64,000 bases of DNA. Origin: Acidobacteriota bacterium (GTDB lineage: Bacteria > Acidobacteriota > Terriglobia > Terriglobales > Acidobacteriaceae). Shown piece by piece: positions 28,199-37,000 of this stretch (within the stretch, counting starts at the first letter, position 1; the number at the start of each line of letters is the position of its first letter). Location: contig JABCZC010000001.1 in NCBI GenBank assembly GCA_013289875.1, forward strand, positions 54,108-118,107. The letters are read 5' to 3'. The notes below the pieces were generated by a model. It ran no database searches and had not been told where the DNA came from. It saw only the letters and a program-made list of their open reading frames with translations. The translations under genes were made by a program, and so were the position numbers.

Positions 28199-29056
28199 CT
28201 ATTTTGGGGTGGATTCTAGTGTGGGAGCGGTTTGTCGCTTGGCAAAGACAATCGTTTTCGGTTGCGCTGTGGCCGCCTGTGTCGGAAGATTTCGCGGCCC
28301 ATTCTGCTTCACAACGGCCTGATAGCAAAACTGCACCCCCAACGCAAGCAGGCAGATGGAGAGCGCGAGGCGCAACTGGCGATTGGGTACACGTGGTGCG
28401 ACGAGAGAGCCCGCGAGTCCTCCGGCGATGCCTCCGATGACAAGGCGAGTCAGGAGAGCTGTGTCGAGGTTACCGCTCGCGAAGTGCAGGCTGCTGCCGG
28501 CAAGAGCGACGCATAGCCCGAACGCCAGGTCAGTACCAACCACCTGTGCCGCGGTGAGAGATGAAAGACCCAATAAGACGATGGTGCCGAGGGCTCCCGC
28601 GCCGGATGAGGAGAAGCCGACTTCGGCGCCGATGGGGAACATGAGAGCGGCGATGGTTCGGCGGCGAGTGGGCTTATCCGCAGCCGCTGTGAAAGGCCGG
28701 AAGTGCCGGTAGAGATGCCAGACCGAGGTCGTGATGATGATGACGCCGAGAACAGCGTACAGCACGGCATTGTTGCCCGCGGCGGCAAAGTGGTGGAAGA
28801 GCAATGAGCCAAGAACGACGCCGGGCAGGCCACCGAGCAGCATGATTCCGAGGACACGATAGACGACCTGGCGACGCCACATTTGCAGCGGAACCACGAC
28901 GGCCTTGACGACGACGGAATACGCGAGTGCAGTGCCTACGCCGATCACGATAGGCACATGCAGAAAGAGAATGAGCAGGGGCGCAGTGATGGTTCCGGCT
29001 CCCACGCCGGTGATGGCGATGACGAACGCGATGATAAAGCCGAGCGCCAGTTCCAT
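28199..29056 (-). CDS. TauE/SafE (TSUP) family sulfite/anion exporter
   Basis: A 285-residue membrane protein with about eight helices. The N-terminal FIIAFVIAITGVGAGTITAP, the internal GTALAYSV and the second-half GAEVGFSSSGAGALGTIVLL, GTDLAFGL are characteristic of the TSUP family. It starts nine bases after the cysH stop on the same strand, so it belongs to the sulfate-assimilation operon and probably moves a sulfur anion (sulfite export or sulfate import). Confidence 0.88.
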   Translation of the reverse strand: MELALGFIIAFVIAITGVGAGTITAPLLILFLHVPIVIGVGTALAYSVVVKAVVVPLQMWRRQVVYRVLGIMLLGGLPGVVLGSLLFHHFAAAGNNAVLYAVLGVIIITTSVWHLYRHFRPFTAAADKPTRRRTIAALMFPIGAEVGFSSSGAGALGTIVLLGLSSLTAAQVVGTDLAFGLCVALAGSSLHFASGNLDTALLTRLVIGGIAGGLAGSLVAPRVPNRQLRLALSICLLALGVQFCYQAVVKQNGPRNLPTQAATAQPKTIVFAKRQTAPTLESTPK

Positions 29057-29065
29057 CGAGTGTCC

Positions 29066-29776
29066 TTACTCGGCTTTGCCGGCCGGTTCCGCTGGCTGAA
29101 TGTGGATGCCGCACTCGATCTTGTGTCCGCCCCATCGGCCAGAGCGCGGGTCGTCGCCGCTCAAGGGCAGGCTGGTGCATGGCTCGCAACCGATACTGGA
29201 GTAGCCAAGATCGTAGAGAGGCAGGAGCGGAATGCCGTAACGCTCAGCATATTGCCACACATCGCGCGTCTGCCATGCGGCGAGCGGGCTGAGCTTGCGC
29301 AAATGTTTGCCGGTGGGCAAGGTGAAGTTTTCGAGAGCCTGAAGATTGGCGCGCGTCTTCGCCTGCTGGCGGCGCAGGCCGGTGAACCAGAGGTTGTAAG
29401 GCTCAAGAGCGGCGAAGAGCGGCCCTACTTTGCGCAGTCCGCAGCAGCGATCAGGTGCGGTCTGGTTGAGGATGCCGAACTCCGATTCCTGCTGGGCCAC
29501 GGTTTGCGCGGGCACGATGTTGTGCAGGTTCAGATGCCACTCGACGGAGATTCGGTCTCGGTATTCATAGGTGGCCTGGAAGTGATAGCCGGTATCAAGG
29601 AAGAGCACGGGAATGTTTGGAGCTGTCGCCCGGACAAGATGAAGAACGACGACGTCCTCTGCCTGAAAACTACTGGTCACGCAAGCGTCGTCCTTATGGG
29701 CGCGCAGTTGTTCGCCCACCAACGCGGCAGCTGCCGTGATTTTCGCGTCGAGAGCATCGAGAGTTGTGGCGCTCAT
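29066..29776 (-). CDS. cysH: adenylylsulfate (APS) reductase
   Basis: A 236-residue assimilatory reductase of the PAPS/APS reductase family. The substrate loop is SSFQAEDVV and DTGYHFQATYEYRDR. The paired cysteines in DRCCGLRKV and CxxC in IGCEPCTSLP form the [4Fe-4S] site that marks APS-using enzymes, and the catalytic Cys is in KIECGIHI. Using APS directly means no APS kinase is needed, which fits the lack of cysC here. It overlaps cysN by four bases (ATGA). Confidence 0.92.
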   Translation of the reverse strand: MSATTLDALDAKITAAAALVGEQLRAHKDDACVTSSFQAEDVVVLHLVRATAPNIPVLFLDTGYHFQATYEYRDRISVEWHLNLHNIVPAQTVAQQESEFGILNQTAPDRCCGLRKVGPLFAALEPYNLWFTGLRRQQAKTRANLQALENFTLPTGKHLRKLSPLAAWQTRDVWQYAERYGIPLLPLYDLGYSSIGCEPCTSLPLSGDDPRSGRWGGHKIECGIHIQPAEPAGKAE

Positions 29777-31386
29777 AGGTGCTCCGCCGGTGGGCTGGAT
29801 TCGAGATGGAGCGCGGCGATGACGGCTTCGGTGGAGTCTGCTATGAGCGGCGACGGCGTGAAGTCGTCACCGACTCGCTGGAGGGTCGCGTCAGATGTTT
29901 CCACGAGGACGATGACTCCAGAGTGATGCAGCGCGCGCCAGATGTTCTGGTTCTGGACGCGGGTGCGGACCACGGCGTGGCCGAGATCGAGCAGGTACTG
30001 TTCGACAGGGACAAGCAGTTCGCTCTTACCGAGGACGATGCGCGGAGAACCTTCGGCAGAATTTGCAACTGTCGTTGTGAGGATATAGCGGATCATGCCG
30101 GCACCGACGGTGGCATTGCTTGAAGGATCGATGAGGATGAAGCTGCCCGTCGCGCGACTTTGGGTGTAGAGATCCGTCAGCAGAGGACGATCGGTTTCGA
30201 CTTCTACGACGCCGATCGCGTTGAGATCAAGCGTATCGGCGGCTTGCGGGTCAAGCGTTTCAATATTGATCTTATGGCGAATAAACCTGACGCGTGCGGG
30301 AACGGTCTGACTGGTGTGCTTGAGGAGATAACGGAGGCCGGTTGCAAGCGGCTGCGAGGAGAGCCAGACGATGGAGGCTTCGAAGTGGTTGGCAACCGCG
30401 GGGGGCGCATCCTTCGCGGCGATCAGGTCTCCACGGCTGACGTCGCGTTCGTCTTCAAGCGTGACGGTGACGGAGAGCGGCGCGGCGGCAGATTCGAGTT
30501 CGCCGTCGAAGGTGACGATGCTTTGAATGCGGCTGGTGTGGCCGGAGGGCAGGATTACAACGGGATCTCCGCGGCGAATCGTGCCGGCAGTAATCTGTCC
30601 GGCGAAGCCGCGGAAATTTTGATCAGGCCGGACCACGCGCTGAACGGGCAGGCGAAACGCGAGGTCAATAGTTGCGCGCTCAACCGGAACAGACTCGAGA
30701 TATTCGAGCAGCGCAGGGCCGATGTACCAGGGCATCTTGTGTCCGGCGTGGACGACATTGTCGCCTTCGAGCGCGCTGATGGGGACAGCGTTGAAGCTGC
30801 GCAGGCTGACTCGGGATGCTAGGTCGGCGAAGTCGCGGCTTAGCTGGAAGAAGACTTCCTCGGAGTAATTGACGAGATCCATCTTGTTAATGGCCGCGAT
30901 CACGTGAGGGATGCCGAGCAGCGAGGCAATGTAGGCGTGGCGACGCGTTTGCGTGAGCACTCCCTTGCGGGCGTCAATGAGGATAATTGCGAGATCGGCG
31001 GTAGATGCGCCGGTGGCCATGTTGCGCGTGTACTGCTCGTGGCCTGGTGTGTCGGCAATGATAAACTTGCGGCGCGCCGTCGAGAAGTAGCGGTAGGCCA
31101 CGTCGATGGTGATGCCTTGCTCGCGTTCCGCGCGCAGGCCATCGGTCAACTGGGCGAAGTCGATGGCTGCTGCGGCTGTGCCGTGGCTGCGCGTGACCGA
31201 TCGGACGTGATCTTCGTAGACGTTCCGCGAATCGTAGAGCAGGCGGCCTATCAACGTAGACTTGCCGTCATCGACGCTGCCCGCAGTGGTGAAGCGCAGG
31301 AGATCCTTGACCCTTTCGGCTTCAAGAAAATCTTCGATCGAGAACGTCGGAGCTTCTTCCACAAGTTGTGCGGCGAAGAGACTCAT
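29773..31386 (-). CDS. cysN: sulfate adenylyltransferase large subunit
   Basis: The GTPase subunit that drives APS formation with CysD. The EF-Tu-like domain shows TAGSVDDGKSTLIGRLLYD, IADTPGHEQYTRNM and AINKMDLV, followed by two beta-barrel domains. At 537 residues it is about 90 longer than a simple CysN. The tail (from about residue 445) lacks a P-loop, so it is not an intact CysC APS-kinase domain and may be a degenerate remnant or an unrelated extension. It overlaps cysD by one base (TGATG) and cysH by four. Confidence 0.92.
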   Translation of the reverse strand: MSLFAAQLVEEAPTFSIEDFLEAERVKDLLRFTTAGSVDDGKSTLIGRLLYDSRNVYEDHVRSVTRSHGTAAAAIDFAQLTDGLRAEREQGITIDVAYRYFSTARRKFIIADTPGHEQYTRNMATGASTADLAIILIDARKGVLTQTRRHAYIASLLGIPHVIAAINKMDLVNYSEEVFFQLSRDFADLASRVSLRSFNAVPISALEGDNVVHAGHKMPWYIGPALLEYLESVPVERATIDLAFRLPVQRVVRPDQNFRGFAGQITAGTIRRGDPVVILPSGHTSRIQSIVTFDGELESAAAPLSVTVTLEDERDVSRGDLIAAKDAPPAVANHFEASIVWLSSQPLATGLRYLLKHTSQTVPARVRFIRHKINIETLDPQAADTLDLNAIGVVEVETDRPLLTDLYTQSRATGSFILIDPSSNATVGAGMIRYILTTTVANSAEGSPRIVLGKSELLVPVEQYLLDLGHAVVRTRVQNQNIWRALHHSGVIVLVETSDATLQRVGDDFTPSPLIADSTEAVIAALHLESSPPAEHL

Positions 31387-32339
31387 CAGAAGTAGCCCTC
31401 GCGCTTTTTGATTTCCATGGAGCCGTCCTGGTCGTGATCGATGATGCGATTGGCGCGCTCGGAAGATCGAAATGACACCAACTCAGCGATGATTTTGGGC
31501 AGTGTGTCGGCCTCGGAGCGGATAGCCCCGGTGCAGGGACTGCAGCCAAGCGAGCGCAGGCGGCAGCGGACCCACCGTTCGTCTCCCGGTAGTGCCTCGA
31601 CGAAGCTTTGCTCGATAGGGATGAGGCTTTCGCCACGCACCAGCATGCGGCGTTCTTTGGCGAAGTAGAGCGGGACGATGGGGATGCTTTCAAGATGGAT
31701 GTAGTGCCAGATGTCGAGTTCGGTCCAGTTGGAAAGAGGGAAGACGCGGATGCTTTCGCCGGGACCCGTTCGGCCGTTGTAGAGATTCCAGAGCTCAGGA
31801 CGCTGGGCTTTCGGGTCCCACTGGCCTGCGTGATCGCGGAAGGAGAAGATACGCTCCTTGGCGCGGGATTTCTCTTCGTCGCGGCGGGCTCCGCCGAAAG
31901 CTGCGTCGAAGCCGTAGTAGCGAAGCGCGTCGAGCAGCGCCGTTGTCTTGAGCAGACCACAGCAGCGCTGGGTTCCGAGCTTGACCGGGTTTGCGCCGTC
32001 GGCCAAAGCGGCTTCGTTGCGCCAGACGAGCAGGTTGAGGCCTAGTTCGCGGGTGTAGGCATCGCGGAATTCAAGCATCTCGCGGAACTTGTAGCCCGTA
32101 TCGACGTGAAGCAGGGGGAATGGAATCGGTCCGGGATAGAAGGCCTTCTGCGCGAGGCGCAGCATGACGGAAGAATCTTTGCCGATCGAGTAGAGCATTA
32201 CCGGCTTTTCGAACTCGGCCGCGACTTCGCGGAAGATATGGATACTCTCGGCCTCAAGCAGCTTGAGATGGCTGAGAGGCGGCGGAGTTTTCGGCGCAAT
32301 GTTGGTTGCCGCGATCTGCGATAAAGCTGTTGATGCCAT
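31386..32339 (-). CDS. cysD: sulfate adenylyltransferase small subunit
   Basis: ATP sulfurylase subunit with an alpha-hydrolase (PP-loop) fold, 317 residues. Seen are [30 protein letters not shown], the [10 protein letters not shown] segment, [20 protein letters not shown] and [15 protein letters not shown]. Start ATG 32339 has AGGAAA upstream; the longer in-frame ORF would begin inside the attenuator. It is the first structural gene after the cysteine-rich leader and heads a cysD-cysN-cysH-TSUP operon. Confidence 0.95.
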   Translation of the reverse strand: MASTALSQIAATNIAPKTPPPLSHLKLLEAESIHIFREVAAEFEKPVMLYSIGKDSSVMLRLAQKAFYPGPIPFPLLHVDTGYKFREMLEFRDAYTRELGLNLLVWRNEAALADGANPVKLGTQRCCGLLKTTALLDALRYYGFDAAFGGARRDEEKSRAKERIFSFRDHAGQWDPKAQRPELWNLYNGRTGPGESIRVFPLSNWTELDIWHYIHLESIPIVPLYFAKERRMLVRGESLIPIEQSFVEALPGDERWVRCRLRSLGCSPCTGAIRSEADTLPKIIAELVSFRSSERANRIIDHDQDGSMEIKKREGYF

Positions 32340-32390
32340 TCTGGTTGATTTCCTGGCCGATGGCGGCCGCTGCCAATTGAAGCTGAAAAG

Positions 32391-32428
32391 GGAAAAGCCC
32401 ACTTGCCGTGTAAGTAAGGCAGTGGGCT
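32391..32428 (-). terminator. attenuator terminator before cysD
   Basis: On the minus strand AGCCCACTGCC pairs with GGCAAGTGGGCT (one bulged base) around a short loop, followed by TTTTCCCTTTT. It lies 33 bases after the leader stop and about 50 bases before cysD. AAGGCTGTGAGCT in the leader ORF (32475-32487) can pair with its left arm AGCCCACTGCCTT (32416-32428) with 11 of 13 matches, giving a competing antiterminator. Confidence 0.8.
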
Positions 32429-32461
32429 CAGGAGACTAGATCGTCAGGAATAGCTTCGCGA

Positions 32462-32551
32462 TCAACAGATACAGAGCTCACAGCCTTGTCGGTAGGCGCA
32501 ACAACAGGCGCGCTGGCGACAACAAGACGGAACTGGCTTGGTGAACTGCAT
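32462..32551 (-). CDS. cysteine-rich leader peptide of the cysDNH operon
   Basis: A 29-residue ORF with eight Cys: residues 10, 11, 16, 17, 18, 24, 27 and 29; seven are TGT and one TGC. It reads TAG-ATG at its start, so no longer in-frame version exists. It lies directly upstream of an intrinsic terminator and cysD. Ribosome stalling at Cys codons 10-18 when charged tRNA-Cys is scarce would leave the segment at 32475-32487 free to pair with the terminator's left arm, allowing readthrough into sulfate assimilation. No Shine-Dalgarno sequence is seen; a perfect TTGACA lies 37 bases before the ATG, so the message is probably leaderless. Confidence 0.85.
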   Translation of the reverse strand: MQFTKPVPSCCRQRACCCAYRQGCELCIC

Positions 32552-32559
32552 CTATAGAG

Positions 32560-32588
32560 AGCTTGGCTCAGGCTGGTTCGGTTGTCAA
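32560..32588 (-). promoter_or_regulatory. predicted promoter of the Cys leader / cysDNH
   Basis: On the minus strand TTGACA (32583-32588) is followed after 17 bases by CAAGCT (32560-32565), a poor -10. Its position relative to the leader ATG is the same as in the his leader. It lies at the very 3' end of the upstream hydrolase gene. The -35 is perfect but the -10 is weak, so activity needs testing. Confidence 0.5.
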
Positions 32589-33458
32589 TGTGACGCTGTT
32601 TTGAATTTCCGAGCCGATCAGCCAATCTCGCATGGCGTGGTTGCACATCTCCGGCATTTCTTCAAAAGGCAAATGGCCGGCGCCCTGAATGACTAGCAGG
32701 CTTGATTGCGTCAACGTGCGCTGCAGTCGATGTGCGGAGGCCAGGTTGACGGCGCGATCGCGGTCGCCCCAGATCAGCAGAGTAGGCATTTCCGCAAGCC
32801 GGCCGAGCATGGAGTGAAGAAGGCGCATGTCGTCGAACCAAGCGCGAAGGATCTGGACAACATGGTCCATGGTGCCAGGTATATTCAGGCCTTCGGTATA
32901 GCCCTCCAGGGTTCCTTCGGCAACTCGCGACGGATCGCCATACATGCGGCCAAGAGCTTTGGCGTGGATGTGCGTGGGGAGCAGTGGCACGCGACGGGCC
33001 AGCCATGTGCCGACCCTCGTCTGAAAGAAGCGGATCACAAGACGGCGAGACTTACAGAAGGGATTGGCCGGGGCAAAGAGAATGAGTCTGCGCACGCGGT
33101 TCCGATGACGAGCAGCCAGCATCATAGCAACCGCGCCGCCATGCGAGTGCGCGGCAATGTCGGCTTTTGGGAGGTCAAGGGCGTTCATCAGAGCAGCGAT
33201 GCGATCGGCTGTTGCTTCCAGGCCCGCATCCAGCCCGGGAACCCGTTCCGATTTGCCCATGTTGAAGAGATCGACCGCGTACACACTCGCGTCCTGGGCC
33301 AGGAAGCTGATGTTTTGTCGCCAGCTCTGTCCTGAACCGATCAGGCCGTGGAGAAGGAGGAGCGGCTGTCCTGTGCCAGCGACCAGAAGGTGCATCACGC
33401 CGGCGCCTTCAACGGAAACAAAGCGTTCTTCGATGGAGTCGGTGTCTACTTCTTCCAC
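32568..33458 (-). CDS. alpha/beta hydrolase
   Basis: A 296-residue alpha/beta-fold hydrolase. LLLLHGLIGSGQSW is the oxyanion-hole region, the nucleophile Ser is in DIAAHSHGGAVAMM, the Asp in LLIWGDRDRAVN and the His in IQGAGHLPFEEMP. GTG 33458 with AGGGG upstream is the preferred start; a TTG at 33536 would extend it by 26 residues. It ends 16 bases before the Cys leader on the same strand, so readthrough into cysDNH is possible. Substrate unknown. Confidence 0.85.
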   Translation of the reverse strand: MEEVDTDSIEERFVSVEGAGVMHLLVAGTGQPLLLLHGLIGSGQSWRQNISFLAQDASVYAVDLFNMGKSERVPGLDAGLEATADRIAALMNALDLPKADIAAHSHGGAVAMMLAARHRNRVRRLILFAPANPFCKSRRLVIRFFQTRVGTWLARRVPLLPTHIHAKALGRMYGDPSRVAEGTLEGYTEGLNIPGTMDHVVQILRAWFDDMRLLHSMLGRLAEMPTLLIWGDRDRAVNLASAHRLQRTLTQSSLLVIQGAGHLPFEEMPEMCNHAMRDWLIGSEIQNSVTLTTEPA

Positions 33459-33633
33459 TGCTGCCTGGTACCCCTGATGAAAAGAAGAAATCCGGTTGTA
33501 TGCGTCATGGCTCTGCCTGCACCGTCCCAATCGCAATATTACAGGACTGTTACTAGGATTGACGCCTCTGAGAGAACGCAGTTTGAGTGGGATTCATCAC
33601 GAGGTCATGCTTACCTCGATCCGTCCCGGGCTC

Positions 33634-33662
33634 TTGACGCGACGAGGCATGCTCTCTATATT
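33634..33662 (+). promoter_or_regulatory. sigma-70-like promoter of the TonB receptor leader
   Basis: TTGACG (33634-33639), a 17-base spacer and TATATT (33657-33662) form the best promoter match in the window. The predicted start (about 33669-33671) is only a few bases before the leader ATG at 33673. It lies within the 543-base interval 33459-34001, which otherwise holds the leader, its terminator and the untranslated region of the receptor gene. Confidence 0.75.
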
Positions 33663-33672
33663 GAAAATCACG

Positions 33673-33747
33673 ATGAGGCTTGCCGCCACCATGCTTTGTA
33701 CCTGTTGCATCAGCTCACGCATGTGTCCGGCGGGTGATCTCTTCTAA
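33673..33747 (+). CDS. cysteine-rich leader peptide upstream of TonB receptor
   Basis: A 24-residue ORF with Cys at residues 9, 11, 12 and 18 (segment LCTCCISSRMCP). It starts almost at the predicted transcription start, so it would be translated leaderless. An intrinsic terminator follows 31 bases after its stop, then the TonB receptor gene on the same strand. TCCGGCG (33726-33732), just after the last Cys codon, is perfectly complementary to CGCCGGA (33778-33784) in the terminator's left arm, giving an antiterminator. The segment resembles leader peptides linked to sulfur genes in actinobacteria, but homology is not shown here. Confidence 0.78.
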   Translation: MRLAATMLCTCCISSRMCPAGDLF

Positions 33748-33778
33748 GCTATCCAGCAGATTTTCCAGAAGCATCAGC

Positions 33779-33810
33779 GCCGGAGCCAAATTGGCCCGGC
33801 TTTTTATTTT
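33779..33810 (+). terminator. attenuator terminator before TonB receptor
   Basis: GCCGG (33779-33783) pairs with CCGGC (33796-33800), and inside it GCC pairs with GGC around AAATT, followed by TTTTTATTTT. It stands between the Cys leader and the receptor gene, so it should act as an attenuator rather than an end-of-operon signal. Confidence 0.8.
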
Positions 33811-34001
33811 GCTCCGCAGATCAGCGATGAATCACAGATGATTTTCACTTCTCCATCCAGGCCCTCGATAGCGCGCTCTTTGCGCCGCTTCTGTTGTTGA
33901 TCACTCCATCGATTCACGCCTGCCCGGCCGCGCTTGTACTGACTTTTTTAACTTCACAATTTCAACCTTTATTTCCTTGCAGTCCCTATTCGGAGGTTGC
34001 C

Positions 34002-37000
34002 GTGTACTTCATTTCTATTTCTCGTTCGGCTCGTGTTCTTGCATGGTTACTGCTGTTGAGCTTTGGTTTTTCCGGCACCGTCTGGAGCCAGGTGGTTGGG
34101 GGATCGATCTCGGGTACCGTTCGTGATGGAAGCGGAGCGGCGATTGCCGGGGCCACTGTTGAGATTCGCAATACGGAGACGGGCTCCACACGCGTCTTGA
34201 CGAGCGACGACGGGGGCCGATATGCCGCCCCTTCGGTGCCGATCGGCACCTATTCGGTCAGCGCCGCCAGACAAGGTTTCAGCACGTTGACGAAGACAGG
34301 TATCCGCCTAGTGGTGGGGCAGAGTGCGGAGATCGATCTGTTGCTCGCGGTAGGTCAGGTTCAGCAGGAGGTGACCGTAGCAGCGGTTCCGGCGACGGTG
34401 CAGGTCTCGACGCAGCAGACCTCCGGGCTGGTGGATGAACGGCAGGTGAAGGAGCTGCCGCTGAATGGCCGCAGCTATGACGAACTGATGACGCTGAATC
34501 CCGCGATTGTGAATTATTCGACCGAGCGCTCAGGTGGAATCGGTACGTCGAATTCGGCGGTTGGCAATATGTTCGCGGTCTCAGGGCATCGACCGCAGGA
34601 CAATCTTTTTCTGCTGAACGGGATTGAGTACACGGGCGCTTCGGAGATCAACGTGACTCCCGGTGGAACGAGCGGGCAGTTGCTGGGCGTGGATGCGGTC
34701 CGCGAGTTTAACGTGGTCACGGACACTTATGGCGCGGAGTATGGCAAGCGCACCGGCGGGCAGGTAAGTATTGTAACTGCGTCAGGCACAAATAAACTGC
34801 ACGGGACTGCCTTTGCGTTCCTGCGCAACAGTGCCTTCGATGCTCGCAACTATTTCGATCAGGCGGACATTCCCGAATTCCAGCGCAACCAGTTTGGCGG
34901 GGCGCTGGGCGGGCCTCTCGTCAGGAATAAGCTGTTTCTCTTCGGCAATTACGAGGGCTTTCGGCAGAACTTGCATTTGAGCAATGTGACCCTGGTTCCA
35001 GACAACCAGGCACGACTCGGGTACCTTCCAAATTCGAGCGGTAAGGAGACATATATAGGCGTGAACGCCGCGGTGCAACCCCTCGTGGCGCTTTGGCCCG
35101 TGCAGAATGGCCCGGAGCTGGGCGGTGGCATCGCGGAGGCTTTCAGCAGCCCGTTGCAACGCATTCGCGAGGACTTTGGGACGACACGGCTAGATTACAA
35201 CATCTCGAACAAGGACCTGCTCTTCGGCGTCTACACGATCGATGACAGCGATGCGAATACTCCCACAGCCAATCCGTTGAGCTCGGTAGTCGAGTCGCTG
35301 CGGGAGCAGGTGGTGAGCCTGCAGGAGCAGCATGTGTTCTCTCCGACGCTGTTGAATACGGCGCGGGTGGGATTTTCGCGCGCGGCCTATGACTTCACGG
35401 GAACGACTCCGGTGAATGTTCCCGGATGGATTGCAGGGCGGCCGATCGGGGCTTTGGTAGTTGGAGGGGGCACGGCGCTGAATGGCGCCTCGCAGATTAC
35501 TGGCGCAGGCACGAATGCAGGCAGCAATCTGACCACCGCGCGCAATCTGTACACGTACGACGACCACGTGTACTGGACGCGCGGAATTCACCAGGTGGAA
35601 CTGGGCGGATGGCTGCAGCAGATCCAGTCGAATGACAATCTGGCGCAGGACCAGTATGGGCAGGCTTCGTTCGGCAGCCTGACGAGTTTTCTTCAAGGGA
35701 CTGTCTCGACCTTTACGTCGGTTCCTTCGCCCACAGAGCTGGGCTGGCGGTCGTTGGAGGGCGCGGGGTTTGTCCAGGACACGATCCGAATTAAGCCGAC
35801 ACTGGAGTTGCGTGCCGGCTTTCGCTTCGAGTCGACAAATGGCTGGAATGAGTCACAGGACCGCGCGTCGAATTACCTGTTTGATGAGAACGGCGTAATT
35901 GAGACGAATCCGCTGGTAGGACACTCGGCGTTGAGCAAGAATCGCGCGAAGTTCCTGCCGGAGCCGCGCGTGGGAATTGCATGGGACCCAACCAGGCACA
36001 GCACCACCATTGTTCATGCTGGCTTCGGGGTGTATCACGCGCTGCTCGATAACCTGGATTATCGGCTGGACCAGACAGCGCCCTTCAATACAACAAACAC
36101 ACTGAAAAATGTGCCGGTGAGCAGCCTGAATATCATTCCGGGCGAGGCTCCGCCGTCGGGTAGCCTGATTTCGCCGAGCGGCGTGCAGCCGGATGCGTAC
36201 ACGCCGACGGTGCTCTCGTGGACGCTAAGCATTGCCCAGCAGATTGCTCCGAATACTTCGCTAACGGTTGGCTACGTGGGCTCTCACGGATATCATCAGA
36301 TGCTATCGGAAGACGTGAATGAGCCGGTGCCGACTGTTTGCCCGGCATCGCCGTGCCCCTCGACGTTACCGGGGGGGACGATTTATTACCCGAAGGGTGC
36401 TCCATTAGCGAATCCGAAGCTGGCGAATACGACGACGTGGATTTCGGAGGGTGTGAGTTCGTACAACGGGCTGACGGTGGATGTGAATCATCGTTTTCAG
36501 CGTGGATTGCAGTTCCGCGGCGTCTATACCTGGTCGAAGAGCCTGGATGATGGGACGGCGTGGAACACGAGCGTAGGGGCAAATGCGCCCGCGTTCGTGA
36601 TGTTTCCGCTGGAGCCGAAGCTGGACTGGGGTCCGGCGAGCACAGATGTGCGGAATCTGGCAGTGATCAACGGAACGTACGATCTTCCGTTCGGTCGGGG
36701 CAACGACAGTGGTCTGAGTCGGACGCTGGTTCAGGGATGGAGCTTCAGCGAAATCGCATCGCTGCAGTCGGGCTTCCCGTTCACTCCTCAGTTGGGATTC
36801 AATCCGACTAATAATGGGGATAGCCGCAATCCAATCCGGCCGTCGGTGAATCCGGACTTCCACGGCAAGGTCATTCAGGGCGGCCCAAACCAATACTTCA
36901 ACCCTGCGGCGTTCCTGGTGCCCGCAGCAGGCACCTATGGCAACGCTTCGCGCAACTCGCTTGTGGGTCCGGGATTTGCGACTCTGGACGCCTCGCTCCG

